Part shown: piece after piece, positions 54,416 through 62,791 of the stretch
How positions within the stretch are numbered: the stretch's first letter is position 1
How the letters are laid out: each line of letters opens with the position of its first letter
Assembly (NCBI RefSeq): GCF_900110835.1
Contig: NZ_FOJG01000002.1
Span: forward strand, 3,364,698 to 3,428,697
Reading direction: 5' to 3'
Source: Chitinophaga arvensicola
GTDB taxonomy: Bacteria > Bacteroidota > Bacteroidia > Chitinophagales > Chitinophagaceae
Length of the DNA: 64,000 nucleotides
Made by a program: the position numbers and the translations under genes
Notes under the pieces: generated by a model
The model's database searches: none
The model's input: the letters and a program-made list of their open reading frames with translations, nothing else
What the model was told of the DNA's origin: nothing

Positions 54416-54877
54416 TCAGTTGGTTTTTAGATTTTCCAATGCGGCCAGGATACCATCTGCGCCCGGGTTTTCATTGACAGGCGATAAATAGCTCCATTGA
54501 ATGATGCCATTGGCGTCGATCACAAACAGCGCCCGCTGACTGAGTCCTCTTTTTTCTTCATACACGCCATAAAGCTTTGCGACAGCTCCTTTAGGTTCAA
54601 AATCGGAGAGCAGATCGAAGTGAATCTGCCGGGCACTTGCGAAAGCAGCATGGCACCAGGCGCCATCCACGGAAATGCCGAGTAGTATGGCGTTGTACTT
54701 ATCGAAATAATGCAGCATCTCATTGTACAGAGCCATCTGATCGCTGCATACCGGGCTCCAGTCGGCCGGGTAAAAAGCCAGGATCACATTTTTTCCCCGG
54801 AGATCCTTTAAATGGACCATTTTTTCCGGGGTGGCGCTTAAAGTAAAATCGGGTGCGGTATCTCCTTTCTGTAACAT
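54416..54877 (-). CDS. Peroxiredoxin (AhpC/TSA, BCP/AhpE-like)
   Basis: From ATG 54877 the product is 153 residues; the longer frame to 54985 has an unlikely leader. YPADWSPVC (36-44) gives peroxidatic Cys44 with the PxxxSxxC motif (usual Thr replaced by Ser). Cys75 in GAWCHAAF is a possible resolving residue. It reduces peroxides using a thiol donor. The DsbA-like gene downstream, one base away, might supply that function. Confidence 0.88.
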   Translation of the reverse strand: MLQKGDTAPDFTLSATPEKMVHLKDLRGKNVILAFYPADWSPVCSDQMALYNEMLHYFDKYNAILLGISVDGAWCHAAFASARQIHFDLLSDFEPKGAVAKLYGVYEEKRGLSQRALFVIDANGIIQWSYLSPVNENPGADGILAALENLKTN

Positions 54878-54943
54878 AAGCTGTGGGATTGTTAGACCTA
54901 TATAAACAGCCGCGACTGGATAATGTTGTGCAAAAACAAAAAT

Positions 54944-54964
54944 GCCACGGTGGCGGACCGTGGC
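54944..54964 (-). terminator. Terminator after the M56 peptidase gene
   Basis: Stem GCCACGGT / ACCGTGGC (8 bp) with loop GGCGG. It starts 24 bases past the M56 stop and is followed on the minus strand by ATTTTTGTTTTTG. It separates the BlaI-M56 pair from the peroxiredoxin-DsbA pair. Confidence 0.82.
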
Positions 54965-54988
54965 TTTTTGTGCTATAAAGAGCAATTA

Positions 54989-56593
54989 TTATCTTACGAA
55001 AATGGTATCAGCGCTGATAGAATGATCATCAGAAACCGTTATGGAGTTTCCTTTGGTGGTGATCAATATAACCCCATTAGGCTGAGGCTTTCCTTTAAAC
55101 ATGGTAGCACTGCCTCCTTTAAGAACGTTCACTGTTTTGATTTCACCCGGAGGTATGGCGTTGGCAGCTTCGCGGGATGTTTCTTTACCGTCTACTACTA
55201 CCAGCACACCAGCCGGAATGCCTTGCCCCTTTCCGTTGTTATTTCCTCCATAACCGATTACCTGGCCCTGTGGTTTTAAACTGATAGTGATCTTGTTAGC
55301 AGTATCGGACCCCAGGTCTGACAGTTGCACAGGCACCACAGTGATTGCGCCTTTCTTGGTGGTTACCTGTATGACCCCGTTTCTTCCACGTTCGCCATAA
55401 ATGGCCACCGCAGACTGGTCTTTCAGCACATTGATAGATTCAATACCGTTGGGTGAAATAGATTCAATAGAAGGTACCACCTTACCATCCACTACATAGA
55501 GCGGTGCTTTGGAAGGGTCGTCCACGCGGAGCGTAAGCGCATTGCCTCGCGGTACGGGGTCCTTTACTATTACCGGCGGAGGTAATACAACATCTTTCAC
55601 AACTGTTGGCGGCGCCAGCTTTGCATCTTTTGGTGGCTTTGGCGCCTTTGGTGGTGGCGGTGGCGTTTTCGGTGCTGATGGTGGCGGCGGTGGAACGGTA
55701 TCTTTGACGTTGGCAAAAGGAATAACGGATGTGGCTTTTGTATAATTCAGCGACAACACGGTCCCTCCAACCAGCAGTCCTAATACCAGGTAACGTGCCA
55801 CCTGATAACGTGATGACTTTTTGCTGTTCATCATGATGATCCTGTTTTTAAGATGTGAGAAATTGAAATTGTTTGCGATGGCCGTCGCATATGGGATCCC
55901 ACTTACTTTTATCAGATTGTATTGATAGGCGGTTTTATCGATGCCCTGTTTGAGCAGGTATCTGTCTGTAATAAATTCCAGGTTCTCGCGGATAGCTGTT
56001 TTCATGAGCCATGCACCGGGATTGAACCAGTAAAAAATATTGTTCAGCTCTCCCAGTACCACATCCACGCTATGCCATTGGCCTACGTGTACCATTTCAT
56101 GACGCAGAATAGACGGCAGTTCATCCGGTTGATGCAGGGAGGGGTTGATATAAATATTGCGGAAGAAAGAAAAAGGATTTACCGGCTGTTCCAATACCTG
56201 CACTGGTGTATCCGCTATTTTACTGTGCTGTGAGCTCCGGTGAATTTTCCAGAGGGAAAACAACTGGATACCAAAGCGTATAGCCATTACTGATACCCCT
56301 GTCCAGAAAATGTATACCAGCAATGTCCAGATGGTGAACACCGGCGCTGGCGCCTGCCAGGCCGACAAATCCGGGATATAGGTCATGACACTGCCCGCCA
56401 GCACTTCATGTTTATTGATAAAGGTATCGATAGGTACTAAGGGAAACAAGGATGAAAATGCAATACCCGTGAGTAGGAATACCCTGTTGCCGGTATAAAA
56501 GGTGAGCCTCCGCAAACCAAAACGGTAAGCGAGAAAAAATAAAGTCAGTGCGATATTTGCCTTTAACAGGTATATTAAAATAGCAGGTACCAT
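54989..56593 (-). CDS. BlaR1-like M56 metallopeptidase with two TonB-plug-like repeats
   Basis: A 534-residue membrane protein. Membrane segments at about 6-24, 37-54, 87-110 and 265-283 frame a cytoplasmic M56 zinc peptidase with HEMVH at 165-169. In place of a penicillin-binding sensor, the extracytoplasmic part has a Pro-rich linker (300-348) and two repeats (about 350-418 and 438-516), each with VVDGK, an INVLK/VNVLK segment and GVI(Q/L)(V/I)TTK, as in TonB-dependent receptor plug domains. In the family, sensing activates the peptidase, which cleaves the BlaI repressor encoded 13 bases upstream. Confidence 0.9.
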   Translation of the reverse strand: MVPAILIYLLKANIALTLFFLAYRFGLRRLTFYTGNRVFLLTGIAFSSLFPLVPIDTFINKHEVLAGSVMTYIPDLSAWQAPAPVFTIWTLLVYIFWTGVSVMAIRFGIQLFSLWKIHRSSQHSKIADTPVQVLEQPVNPFSFFRNIYINPSLHQPDELPSILRHEMVHVGQWHSVDVVLGELNNIFYWFNPGAWLMKTAIRENLEFITDRYLLKQGIDKTAYQYNLIKVSGIPYATAIANNFNFSHLKNRIIMMNSKKSSRYQVARYLVLGLLVGGTVLSLNYTKATSVIPFANVKDTVPPPPPSAPKTPPPPPKAPKPPKDAKLAPPTVVKDVVLPPPVIVKDPVPRGNALTLRVDDPSKAPLYVVDGKVVPSIESISPNGIESINVLKDQSAVAIYGERGRNGVIQVTTKKGAITVVPVQLSDLGSDTANKITISLKPQGQVIGYGGNNNGKGQGIPAGVLVVVDGKETSREAANAIPPGEIKTVNVLKGGSATMFKGKPQPNGVILITTKGNSITVSDDHSISADTIFVR

Positions 56594-56606
56594 AGCCAGT
56601 AGTTTA

Positions 56607-56966
56607 TTATTTACCTTTTTCTATCATGCTGATAATTTCCTTTAACTCTGCCGGACTGATCTTCTTTTCCTTTGCGAAAAAGGATACCAGCTCCTTGTAA
56701 GAGTTTTCGAAATAATCTTTTACAAAGCCATTCATAAAACGTTGTTTATAGGCGGCTTCTTCCATGATAGGCGTGTATTCATATACGTTACCCATCTTCC
56801 GGCTTTCCAGGAACCCTTTCTTTTCCAGGTTCTTGATGGTGGAAGCCAGCGTAGTATACGGCGGCACCGGAGCGCTGTGCGCTTCCAGAAAGTCTTTCAC
56901 AAAACCTTTCCCTACTTTCCAGATAGCCAGCATGGCTGTTTCTTCTTGCTGGGTCAGTTTTTCCAT
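56607..56966 (-). CDS. BlaI/MecI/CopY-type transcriptional repressor
   Basis: From ATG 56966 this is a 119-residue winged-helix repressor: KLTQQEETAMLAIWKVGKGFVKDFLEA then PPYTTLASTIKNLEKKGFLESRKMGNVYEYTP, with a C-terminal dimerisation helix. BlaI proteins hold a promoter off until their M56 partner cleaves them. Two matching operators lie directly upstream (56987-57020) over a predicted promoter, so autoregulation is very likely. Confidence 0.94.
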   Translation of the reverse strand: MEKLTQQEETAMLAIWKVGKGFVKDFLEAHSAPVPPYTTLASTIKNLEKKGFLESRKMGNVYEYTPIMEEAAYKQRFMNGFVKDYFENSYKELVSFFAKEKKISPAELKEIISMIEKGK

Positions 56967-56986
56967 AAACAACATTATATTTTAAT

Positions 56987-57020
56987 TACGATCCTTTCGT
57001 AAATCTACGAACATTTCGTA
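56987..57020. promoter_or_regulatory. Two tandem BlaI-type operators
   Basis: Two dyads with identical halves, TACGA-N5-TCGTA: 56987-57001 and 57006-57020, centres 19 bases apart. The second extends to 9-bp perfect arms (57003-57023, ATCTACGAA-CAT-TTCGTAGAT). They sit 21 bases upstream of the blaI ATG and cover the predicted -7 element, which is how BlaI-family operators work. Confidence 0.85.
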
Positions 57021-57030
57021 GATAAACAAA
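57000..57030 (-). promoter_or_regulatory. Predicted blaI promoter overlapped by the operators
   Basis: On the minus strand TTTG (57027-57030) is 19 bases from TAGATTTA (57000-57007), which matches TAnnTTTG at seven of eight positions. One operator fills the space between the two elements and the other overlaps the -7 element and the start point. Confidence 0.6.
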
Positions 57031-57050
57031 TATTTTTTTCGGGAAAAAAG

Positions 57051-57087
57051 AAAAAGGTGCACAGGATGTATTCCTGTGCACCTTTTT
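57051..57087 (-). terminator. Terminator after the first TlpA-like gene
   Basis: A 16-bp perfect inverted repeat (AAAAAGGTGCACAGGA and complement) with loop TGTAT, 28 bases past the stop. On the minus strand it ends in a CTTTTTCTTTTTT tract, a typical rho-independent terminator. Confidence 0.92.
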
Positions 57088-57115
57088 ATAATGTTATCTC
57101 CCGAAGGGGGAATAA

Positions 57116-58255
57116 TTATTTCAGAATTTCTTCCAGTTTAGACGCGAGTTCATCGCCACGGAGGTTTTTAGCCACGATCTTTCCTTTAGGATCGATCAGC
57201 ACATTCTGCGGAATAGCACGAACGCCGTAGAGGTCTGCTGCTGCATTTTTCCAGCCTTTCAGGTCGGAAACATGTGTCCAGGTGAGCTTGTCGGCATCAA
57301 CTGCTGCCAGCCACTTGTCTTTTTTATCATCCAGGGAAACGCCCAGGATTTCGAAGCCTTTGGATTTGAATTTATCGTAAGCCTTTACCACGTTCGGGTT
57401 TTCTGCACGACAGGGACCGCACCAGCTGGCCCAGAAATCTACCAGTACATATTTGCCACGGAAAGAAGAGAGACTGATGTTTTTGCCTGTTGCATCTGCC
57501 TGTGCAAATTCAATAGCAGGCTGGCCTATCGCCGTTTTACGGGCAGATTCCAGGCGTTTGGAAAATTCTTTACCGGAAGGAGAATTCTTTGCCTCTTTGC
57601 TCAGTTTCTTAAACAGCGGCGTGATTTCAGCAGGTTTCAGATCGTATCCGGCTACCTGGTTCAATACGAACATCGCTATCGGGGAGTTGGTATTTTTAGA
57701 AAGAAAATCATTCTCTATTTTCTTCTCTTCTGCATCCAGGGCGTCATATGCTGCTTCCAATTTCTTGATACCTTCTTCGTCCTTGTTCTTGGCGAGTTCA
57801 CGGTATTGATTCTGCAAGGCGGCGCCTTTCTCATTCACGTCTTTCAGCTGCTCATTCAACTTTTTATAGTCGTCGTTGGCTTTGGAACCGGTAACAGTGG
57901 CTTTGCTGATAGAATCGGTAGTGTTGATATTCACCGTTCCTTTATCCATAAATACGGCCAGCATATCGCGGCCCATAGATACCGGTTTTTCGCTGCCTTT
58001 CTGCACCAGCATCAAACTTACCAGTGCCGGCTCTTCCAGCGTACCATTGAAGGTAAACTTACCCTCTTTGATCTGGGCGCTATCTACAAAATTTTCACCG
58101 CCTTTACGCATTCTGAGGTAAACGGTAGCGGGGGTTTGTTGCTGGGAAACAGTTCCCTGTATAGTGTAAGGTTTACCGGCAGCCGTTCCTTTCTTGTCCT
58201 GGGCAAACAATGCCACCGGGGCTAAAAGGGCAATACCTGCAATAATTTTTTTCAT
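57116..58255 (-). CDS. TlpA-like thiol-disulfide protein with DUF4369-type N-terminus (paralog 1)
   Basis: From ATG 58255 the product is 379 residues with signal peptide MKKIIAGIALLAPVALFA. A beta-rich DUF4369-like domain (20-125) is followed by a helical linker (130-240) and a thioredoxin domain with WASWCGPCR (Cys279, Cys282). Such proteins act in the periplasm as reductases or in cytochrome maturation. The next gene upstream (58326-59411) encodes a close paralog; the last 100 residues of the two are highly similar. Confidence 0.92.
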   Translation of the reverse strand: MKKIIAGIALLAPVALFAQDKKGTAAGKPYTIQGTVSQQQTPATVYLRMRKGGENFVDSAQIKEGKFTFNGTLEEPALVSLMLVQKGSEKPVSMGRDMLAVFMDKGTVNINTTDSISKATVTGSKANDDYKKLNEQLKDVNEKGAALQNQYRELAKNKDEEGIKKLEAAYDALDAEEKKIENDFLSKNTNSPIAMFVLNQVAGYDLKPAEITPLFKKLSKEAKNSPSGKEFSKRLESARKTAIGQPAIEFAQADATGKNISLSSFRGKYVLVDFWASWCGPCRAENPNVVKAYDKFKSKGFEILGVSLDDKKDKWLAAVDADKLTWTHVSDLKGWKNAAADLYGVRAIPQNVLIDPKGKIVAKNLRGDELASKLEEILK

Positions 58256-58325
58256 TGGTTTTTGTTTTACGAATAACAAATTTGTAAAATCGGCCGCTCA
58301 TTCGCAACCTGATTTTGATAAACGG

Positions 58326-59411
58326 CTATTTCAGTAGCTGTTCCAGTTTTGCCTCCAGCTCTTCACCACGCAGATTACGGGCTACGATCTTGCCATCCGG
58401 ATCTACCAGGAAGTTGGTAGGGATCGACTGAACGCCATACTGAACGGCCACTTCATTGCCCCAACCCCTCAAATCAGACACCTGGGTCCAGTGTAGTCCA
58501 TCCTGACTGATCGCCCGTAACCAACGGTCACGGTTATCATCCAGGGATACTCCCAACACGGTGAAATTTTTATCCTTGAACCTGTTATAAGCCTTTACTA
58601 CATTAGGATTTTCCTGGCGGCAAGGACCACACCAGCTGGCCCAGAAATCTACCAGCACATACTTGCCACGGAAAGAAGACAGCTTCACCGGGTTTCCCTT
58701 GGTATCCTGCTGGGAAAAATCGTCTGCGGCGATATTCAGCACATTTGCCTGCAAACTTTTTACATAGGCGGTTACGCTCTGGCCATATTGGCTTTCCTGC
58801 ACCGACTTATCCAGTGAATTAAACAAAGCCCTGAACTCTTCCGGCTCCAGTCTGCTGCGCAATTCGTTCATTAACAGCCAGATACTTGCAATACTACGCG
58901 GATGCGAAGTAATAAACTGCTTGCCCGTATTCACCACATCCCTGCTAAATACTTCTGCTTTCTTCCGGAATGCATTTTTTCCCGGTTCATCTTCCGGATT
59001 CACCGTCTGGGCTTCTTCATTCAGCTCCTGCGCCTTTTTTATCAACGGCTCAAATGCTTTCTGGTATTCCTGCATTGCCTGCGTATTCTCATTGCCTTTC
59101 ACTGAGGTGGCAATGGGATAAGTACTCACCGATGTGGTGAGCTGGATAGGCTCATTGCCACCGGTTACAAACAGCATCGGATAATTCACATCCTTCAGGA
59201 TAAGCGCATACACAGATGGCTCTTTGCCACTTTTCACACGGAAACTGAACTGCTCATTCTTTATCACCACAGAATCATCCGGGTTATTATCCTGGTCATC
59301 AAAAAGATAAATGGTTTTGCCGTTGCCCCCTCTCACAATACCCGATACCTGCTGGGCATGCACACCTGTGAAAACCAACACTGCAGCGGCTAACAGTAAC
59401 ATCTGTTTCAT
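58326..59411 (-). CDS. TlpA-like thiol-disulfide protein (paralog 2)
   Basis: A 361-residue secreted protein with signal peptide ending VHA-Q, the same domain order as its neighbour, and a thioredoxin motif WASWCGPCR (Cys261, Cys264). The two paralogs keep the phrase ENPNVVKAY and near-identical C-terminal strands but differ in the N-terminal halves, as expected from an old tandem duplication. It lies 70 bases upstream of paralog 1 on the same strand and may be co-transcribed. Confidence 0.92.
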   Translation of the reverse strand: MKQMLLLAAAVLVFTGVHAQQVSGIVRGGNGKTIYLFDDQDNNPDDSVVIKNEQFSFRVKSGKEPSVYALILKDVNYPMLFVTGGNEPIQLTTSVSTYPIATSVKGNENTQAMQEYQKAFEPLIKKAQELNEEAQTVNPEDEPGKNAFRKKAEVFSRDVVNTGKQFITSHPRSIASIWLLMNELRSRLEPEEFRALFNSLDKSVQESQYGQSVTAYVKSLQANVLNIAADDFSQQDTKGNPVKLSSFRGKYVLVDFWASWCGPCRQENPNVVKAYNRFKDKNFTVLGVSLDDNRDRWLRAISQDGLHWTQVSDLRGWGNEVAVQYGVQSIPTNFLVDPDGKIVARNLRGEELEAKLEQLLK

Positions 59412-59475
59412 TACGAATTATTTTAATTAGTTAGTGGGGTGTAATATACGAAGAGATTTCTTCATGGAGGAGAGG

Positions 59476-59666
59476 GCCGGCTTCGCCGGCAAACAAAATT
59501 GTCTTACCCCGGATTTTGATGATTAAACTGATTTTCTGATGCCATTTTTTCTTAACTCAGGCTTATAAGTTAATTATCAACCTATAATGAATAAAAATAA
59601 AATCAGAAAAATCAAGATAATCAGTTAAATCCTGAGTAAGACAATCTAAAAACCGGCGATGCCGGT
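59476..59666. repeat. MITE-like inverted-repeat element with terminal hairpins
   Basis: Two arms of about 65 bases are imperfect reverse complements. Left arm 59476-59540 contains ATTGTCTTACCCCGGATTT and ends TGATTTTCTGAT; right arm 59602-59666, reverse-complemented, reads ATTGTCTTACTCAGGATTT and ends TGATTTTTCTGAT. Each arm ends outside in a small hairpin: GCCGGC-TTC-GCCGGC (59476-59490) and ACCGGC-GAT-GCCGGT (59652-59666). The middle 60 bases are AT-rich and non-coding. It fills most of the 258-base gap between TlpA paralog 2 and hisIE. Confidence 0.7.
59652..59666 (-). terminator. Terminator of the trp-his operon (right hairpin of the repeat element)
   Basis: ACCGGC / GCCGGT stem with a three-base loop, four bases after the hisIE stop; on the minus strand it runs into TTTTTAG. 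The inserted repeat element appears to supply the operon terminator. Confidence 0.6.
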
Positions 59667-59669
59667 ACG

Positions 59670-60263
59670 TTATTTATGTCGCTGTTTTAACACCGATATA
59701 ACATCTGATAACTGGAAACCTTTAGCCTGCAACAGGATCAGGTAATGGAACAACAGATCCGCGGATTCATTGAGAAACAGTTCATCGTTGTTGTCCTTTG
59801 CTTCAATCACTACTTCTACCGCTTCCTCTCCTACTTTCTGCGCAATCTTGTTGATGCCTTTGGCAAACAGGCTGGCTGTATAGGATTTATCTGACGGATT
59901 GTTTTTCCGGTCGGTGATAATATTTTCGAGAGACGCCAGAAAATCGTTGCCCACATTCTTTTCATCCCAGCAGGTATCTGCACCGGTATGGCATACCGGG
60001 CCTACAGGACTGGCTTTGATGAGAATGGTATCCTGGTCGCAATCTACCATCAGGTCTTTTACCAACAAGAAATTACCGCTCTCTTCTCCTTTTGTCCACA
60101 AACGGTTCTTTGAGCGGCTGAAAAAAGTCACCTTGCCTTCCAGCATGGTTTTTTCGAGCGATTCCCGGTTCATATAACCGAGCATCAGCACTTTGTTGGT
60201 CACGGAATCCTGTATTACGGCCGGTACCAGACCATCGGGCGACTTTTGAAAATCTATCTGCAT
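59670..60263 (-). CDS. hisIE: Bifunctional phosphoribosyl-AMP cyclohydrolase / phosphoribosyl-ATP diphosphatase
   Basis: A 197-residue fusion. Residues 1-105 are the HisI cyclohydrolase with DCDQDTILIK and the zinc-binding HTGADTCWD; residues about 110-197 are the HisE pyrophosphohydrolase with KVGEEAVEVVIEA. It performs steps two and three of histidine synthesis in reverse domain order to the pathway. Last gene of the run, 22 bases after hisF, with the repeat element directly downstream. Confidence 0.97.
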   Translation of the reverse strand: MQIDFQKSPDGLVPAVIQDSVTNKVLMLGYMNRESLEKTMLEGKVTFFSRSKNRLWTKGEESGNFLLVKDLMVDCDQDTILIKASPVGPVCHTGADTCWDEKNVGNDFLASLENIITDRKNNPSDKSYTASLFAKGINKIAQKVGEEAVEVVIEAKDNNDELFLNESADLLFHYLILLQAKGFQLSDVISVLKQRHK

Positions 60264-60285
60264 TGTTTACTTATTTCAGGGATCA

Positions 60286-61041
60286 CTAAAATCTTACGTT
60301 CACACCTTTGTTATAGAGAAAGGTTTTGAGCGCAGGAATTTCTATTTCTTTATAGTGGAAGATGCTGGCTGCAAGGGCTGCATCTGCCTGTGCGTTTTCA
60401 AAAACATCTGTAAAATGTTCCATGGTGCCCGCTCCTCCGGAAGCAATCACCGGCACATTCAGGTTTTGCGCCATCTGGCCGGTAATATCCAGGGCAAACC
60501 CTTTCTTGGTGCCGTCGTTGTTCATGGAAGTCAGCAGGATTTCGCCGGCGCCGCGACTTACCGCTTCTTTGGCCCAGTCGAACGCCTTCACCTCTGTTTT
60601 CACACGGCCACCGTTGAGGTATACGTACCAGTCGCCATCCTCAAAACGCGTGTCGATCGCCAGCACAATACACTGACTGCCGAACTCGCGTGACAACCGG
60701 TCTACCAATGCCGGATCCTTAAACGCAGAAGTATTTACGGAAATCTTATCCGCACCGGATTGCAGCAGTACATATACATCTTCTACAGATGAAATACCAC
60801 CACCTACGGTAAACGGAATATTCACATGCCGGGCAATATCTGTTACCAGTTCCGCCAGTGTTTTTCTCCGTTCGTTCGTAGCCGTTATATCGAGAAATAC
60901 CAGTTCATCTGCTCCCTGCGAAGCATATAATGCACCCAGTTCCACAGGATCGCCGGCATCACGGATGTTTTCAAAATTGATGCCTTTCACGGTACGTCCG
61001 TCTTTGATATCCAGGCATGGTATGATGCGTTTGGTCAACAT
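60286..61041 (-). CDS. hisF: Imidazole glycerol phosphate synthase, cyclase subunit
   Basis: From ATG 61041 this is a 251-residue TIM barrel, opening MLTKRIIPCLDIKDGRTVKG; the longer frame would need a TTG start. Asp11 is one catalytic acid and the DTR of LAIDTRFEDG supplies the second. GGGIS and ASGGAG are the two phosphate-binding loops. With HisH it forms IGP and AICAR. It follows the hisA fusion after 11 bases. Confidence 0.97.
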   Translation of the reverse strand: MLTKRIIPCLDIKDGRTVKGINFENIRDAGDPVELGALYASQGADELVFLDITATNERRKTLAELVTDIARHVNIPFTVGGGISSVEDVYVLLQSGADKISVNTSAFKDPALVDRLSREFGSQCIVLAIDTRFEDGDWYVYLNGGRVKTEVKAFDWAKEAVSRGAGEILLTSMNNDGTKKGFALDITGQMAQNLNVPVIASGGAGTMEHFTDVFENAQADAALAASIFHYKEIEIPALKTFLYNKGVNVRF

Positions 61042-61052
61042 ATGCAATTAGT

Positions 61053-62195
61053 TTACAGGAATGTTTTTAATGCTTCCATGGAGATATTACCCTCATAGAT
61101 AGCTTTACCGATAATAGCGCCACTACAGCCAATTTCCTGCAGTGCGGCCACATCCTCAATGTTACTCACCCCGCCACTGGCCACAAAGTTAATACCCGGG
61201 AAGCGTTCTATGATTTTTTTGTACAAATCAATGGAGGGGCCCTGTAAAAGCCCATCTTTCGCGATATCCGTACAAAAGATATTGGTAACGCCCTGTGCAA
61301 TATTACTTTCCAGGAAGTCGAACACCGACAGCTCCGTTGTTTCCAACCAGCCACCTACGGCAATTTTTTCTTCCTTCACATCTGCACCCAGGAATATTTT
61401 ATCAGCGCCGTATTGTTTTACCCAGCTGAAAAATAATTCCGGTTGCTTCACTGCCACACTACCGATGGTTGCTAAAGCAGCACCGCTTTCAAATACAATA
61501 TCGAGGTCTTTACCGGTTTTGATACCACCGCCAAAATCGGTCACCAGACCGGTTTTACCGGCAATGCTTTCCAGTACTTTCCAGTTTACCACCGCACCCT
61601 TTTTAGCCCCGTCGAGATCTACGAGATGTAAACGGCGCACACCGATTGCTTCAAATTCTTTTGCCACTTCCAGCGGATGCTCATTATATATTTTCTGCTG
61701 GCTGTAATCGCCCTGCGTTAACCGAACGCACTTACCATCGATGATATCGATGGCGGGTATTATTTCGAATTTCTTTGTTGTCATATCCTGATCCAATGGC
61801 AGTTCCATCCTGATAAAAGTGATCCCGCCTTTGATAAAGTAGTCACCTTTTGTGGTATAGCCCAGCCGGTCATAAAATGTTTCTGCGGTATCCCGGGCAT
61901 TGCACCAGAGCAGTTTTATTTTTTCTTTTTTGCAGATAGCTACCAGATGCGCCAGTATGGCTTTACCAAAGCCTTTGCCCTGTGCTGCCGGCGCTGTAGC
62001 GAGTTTACGGAACTGTGCGCTGTCGCGGCCCAGGAAAAGAGATACAACGGTCACCAGTTCTCCATTATCAAAAACGCCAAAGTGTAACCCGTCTTCATCA
62101 TGATCTACTTTTACAGCAGCCAGCGATTCGTTCGGATACAGCACATCCCGGCGAAGTTGGAGTGTATCTTCTGCACTGATTTTCCGGATATTCAT
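61053..62195 (-). CDS. hisA: GNAT acetyltransferase-HisA fusion (ProFAR isomerase)
   Basis: A 380-residue frame with two domains. Residues 1-135 are a GNAT acetyltransferase (PAAQGKGFGKAIL at 69-81 is the acetyl-CoA loop; ARDTAETFYDRLGY follows). Residues 138-380 are HisA, beginning MTTKKFEIIPAIDIIDGKCVRL, with GGGIK and SGGVS phosphate loops. An internal Met138 (ATG 61784) with an AGGAT just before could also start free HisA. HisA isomerises ProFAR to PRFAR. A fusion of this type is unusual. Confidence 0.93.
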   Translation of the reverse strand: MNIRKISAEDTLQLRRDVLYPNESLAAVKVDHDEDGLHFGVFDNGELVTVVSLFLGRDSAQFRKLATAPAAQGKGFGKAILAHLVAICKKEKIKLLWCNARDTAETFYDRLGYTTKGDYFIKGGITFIRMELPLDQDMTTKKFEIIPAIDIIDGKCVRLTQGDYSQQKIYNEHPLEVAKEFEAIGVRRLHLVDLDGAKKGAVVNWKVLESIAGKTGLVTDFGGGIKTGKDLDIVFESGAALATIGSVAVKQPELFFSWVKQYGADKIFLGADVKEEKIAVGGWLETTELSVFDFLESNIAQGVTNIFCTDIAKDGLLQGPSIDLYKKIIERFPGINFVASGGVSNIEDVAALQEIGCSGAIIGKAIYEGNISMEALKTFL

Positions 62196-62196
62196 C

Positions 62197-62790
62197 TTAC
62201 AGGTTCAAAAAGTTTTCAATGATACGCGCACCAGCTTCTGCAGATTTCTCCGGGTGAAACTGTACGGCGTAAAAATTATCCTTCTGCAGCGCCGCGCTGT
62301 AGTTGATCACATAATTGGTGATAGCTACGGTATCGGCGCCCAGTGCGGCATAGTAGCTATGTACGAAATACATGTAGGCATTTTCCGGTACATGCTCAAA
62401 TACCACGCTGTGTAAACCGGTGATATTGTTCCAGCCGATCTGTGGTATTTTCAGCAGGTTTTCAACAGGCGACTGAAAACGTTTTACGTCCACATCGAAT
62501 ACACCGATACAAGGCGTGTCGTTTTCTTCTGAATGCCTGCACAACAACTGCATGCCCAGGCAGATGCCCAACACCGGCTGTTTTAAACCGGCAATCACGG
62601 TATCCAGCTTTCTTTCCTTCAGGTATTGCATAGCCGTACTGGCTTCTCCCACACCAGGAAAAATTACTTTATCGGCCGACATGATCTCTTCGTGATCATC
62701 TGTCACTGTACCGTTTACGCCTAAACGCTCCAATGCAAACTGCACAGAGCGGATATTACCGGCGTTATATTTTATGATAACCGTTTTCAT
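62197..62790 (-). CDS. hisH: Imidazole glycerol phosphate synthase, glutaminase subunit
   Basis: A 197-residue class I glutamine amidotransferase with nucleophile Cys77 in LGICLGMQLL and the His-x-Glu pair in VQFHPEKS. It feeds ammonia to HisF. Its ATG lies one base after the trpA stop and its stop one base before the hisA start, so it is embedded in a continuous transcript that mixes trp and his genes. Confidence 0.96.
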   Translation of the reverse strand: MKTVIIKYNAGNIRSVQFALERLGVNGTVTDDHEEIMSADKVIFPGVGEASTAMQYLKERKLDTVIAGLKQPVLGICLGMQLLCRHSEENDTPCIGVFDVDVKRFQSPVENLLKIPQIGWNNITGLHSVVFEHVPENAYMYFVHSYYAALGADTVAITNYVINYSAALQKDNFYAVQFHPEKSAEAGARIIENFLNL

Positions 62791-62791
62791 G

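Noticed and set aside
57272..58225. A 317-codon plus-strand frame opposite TlpA paralog 1
   Set aside because: Antisense shadow of a gene with signal peptide and CGPC motif; no recognisable domain.
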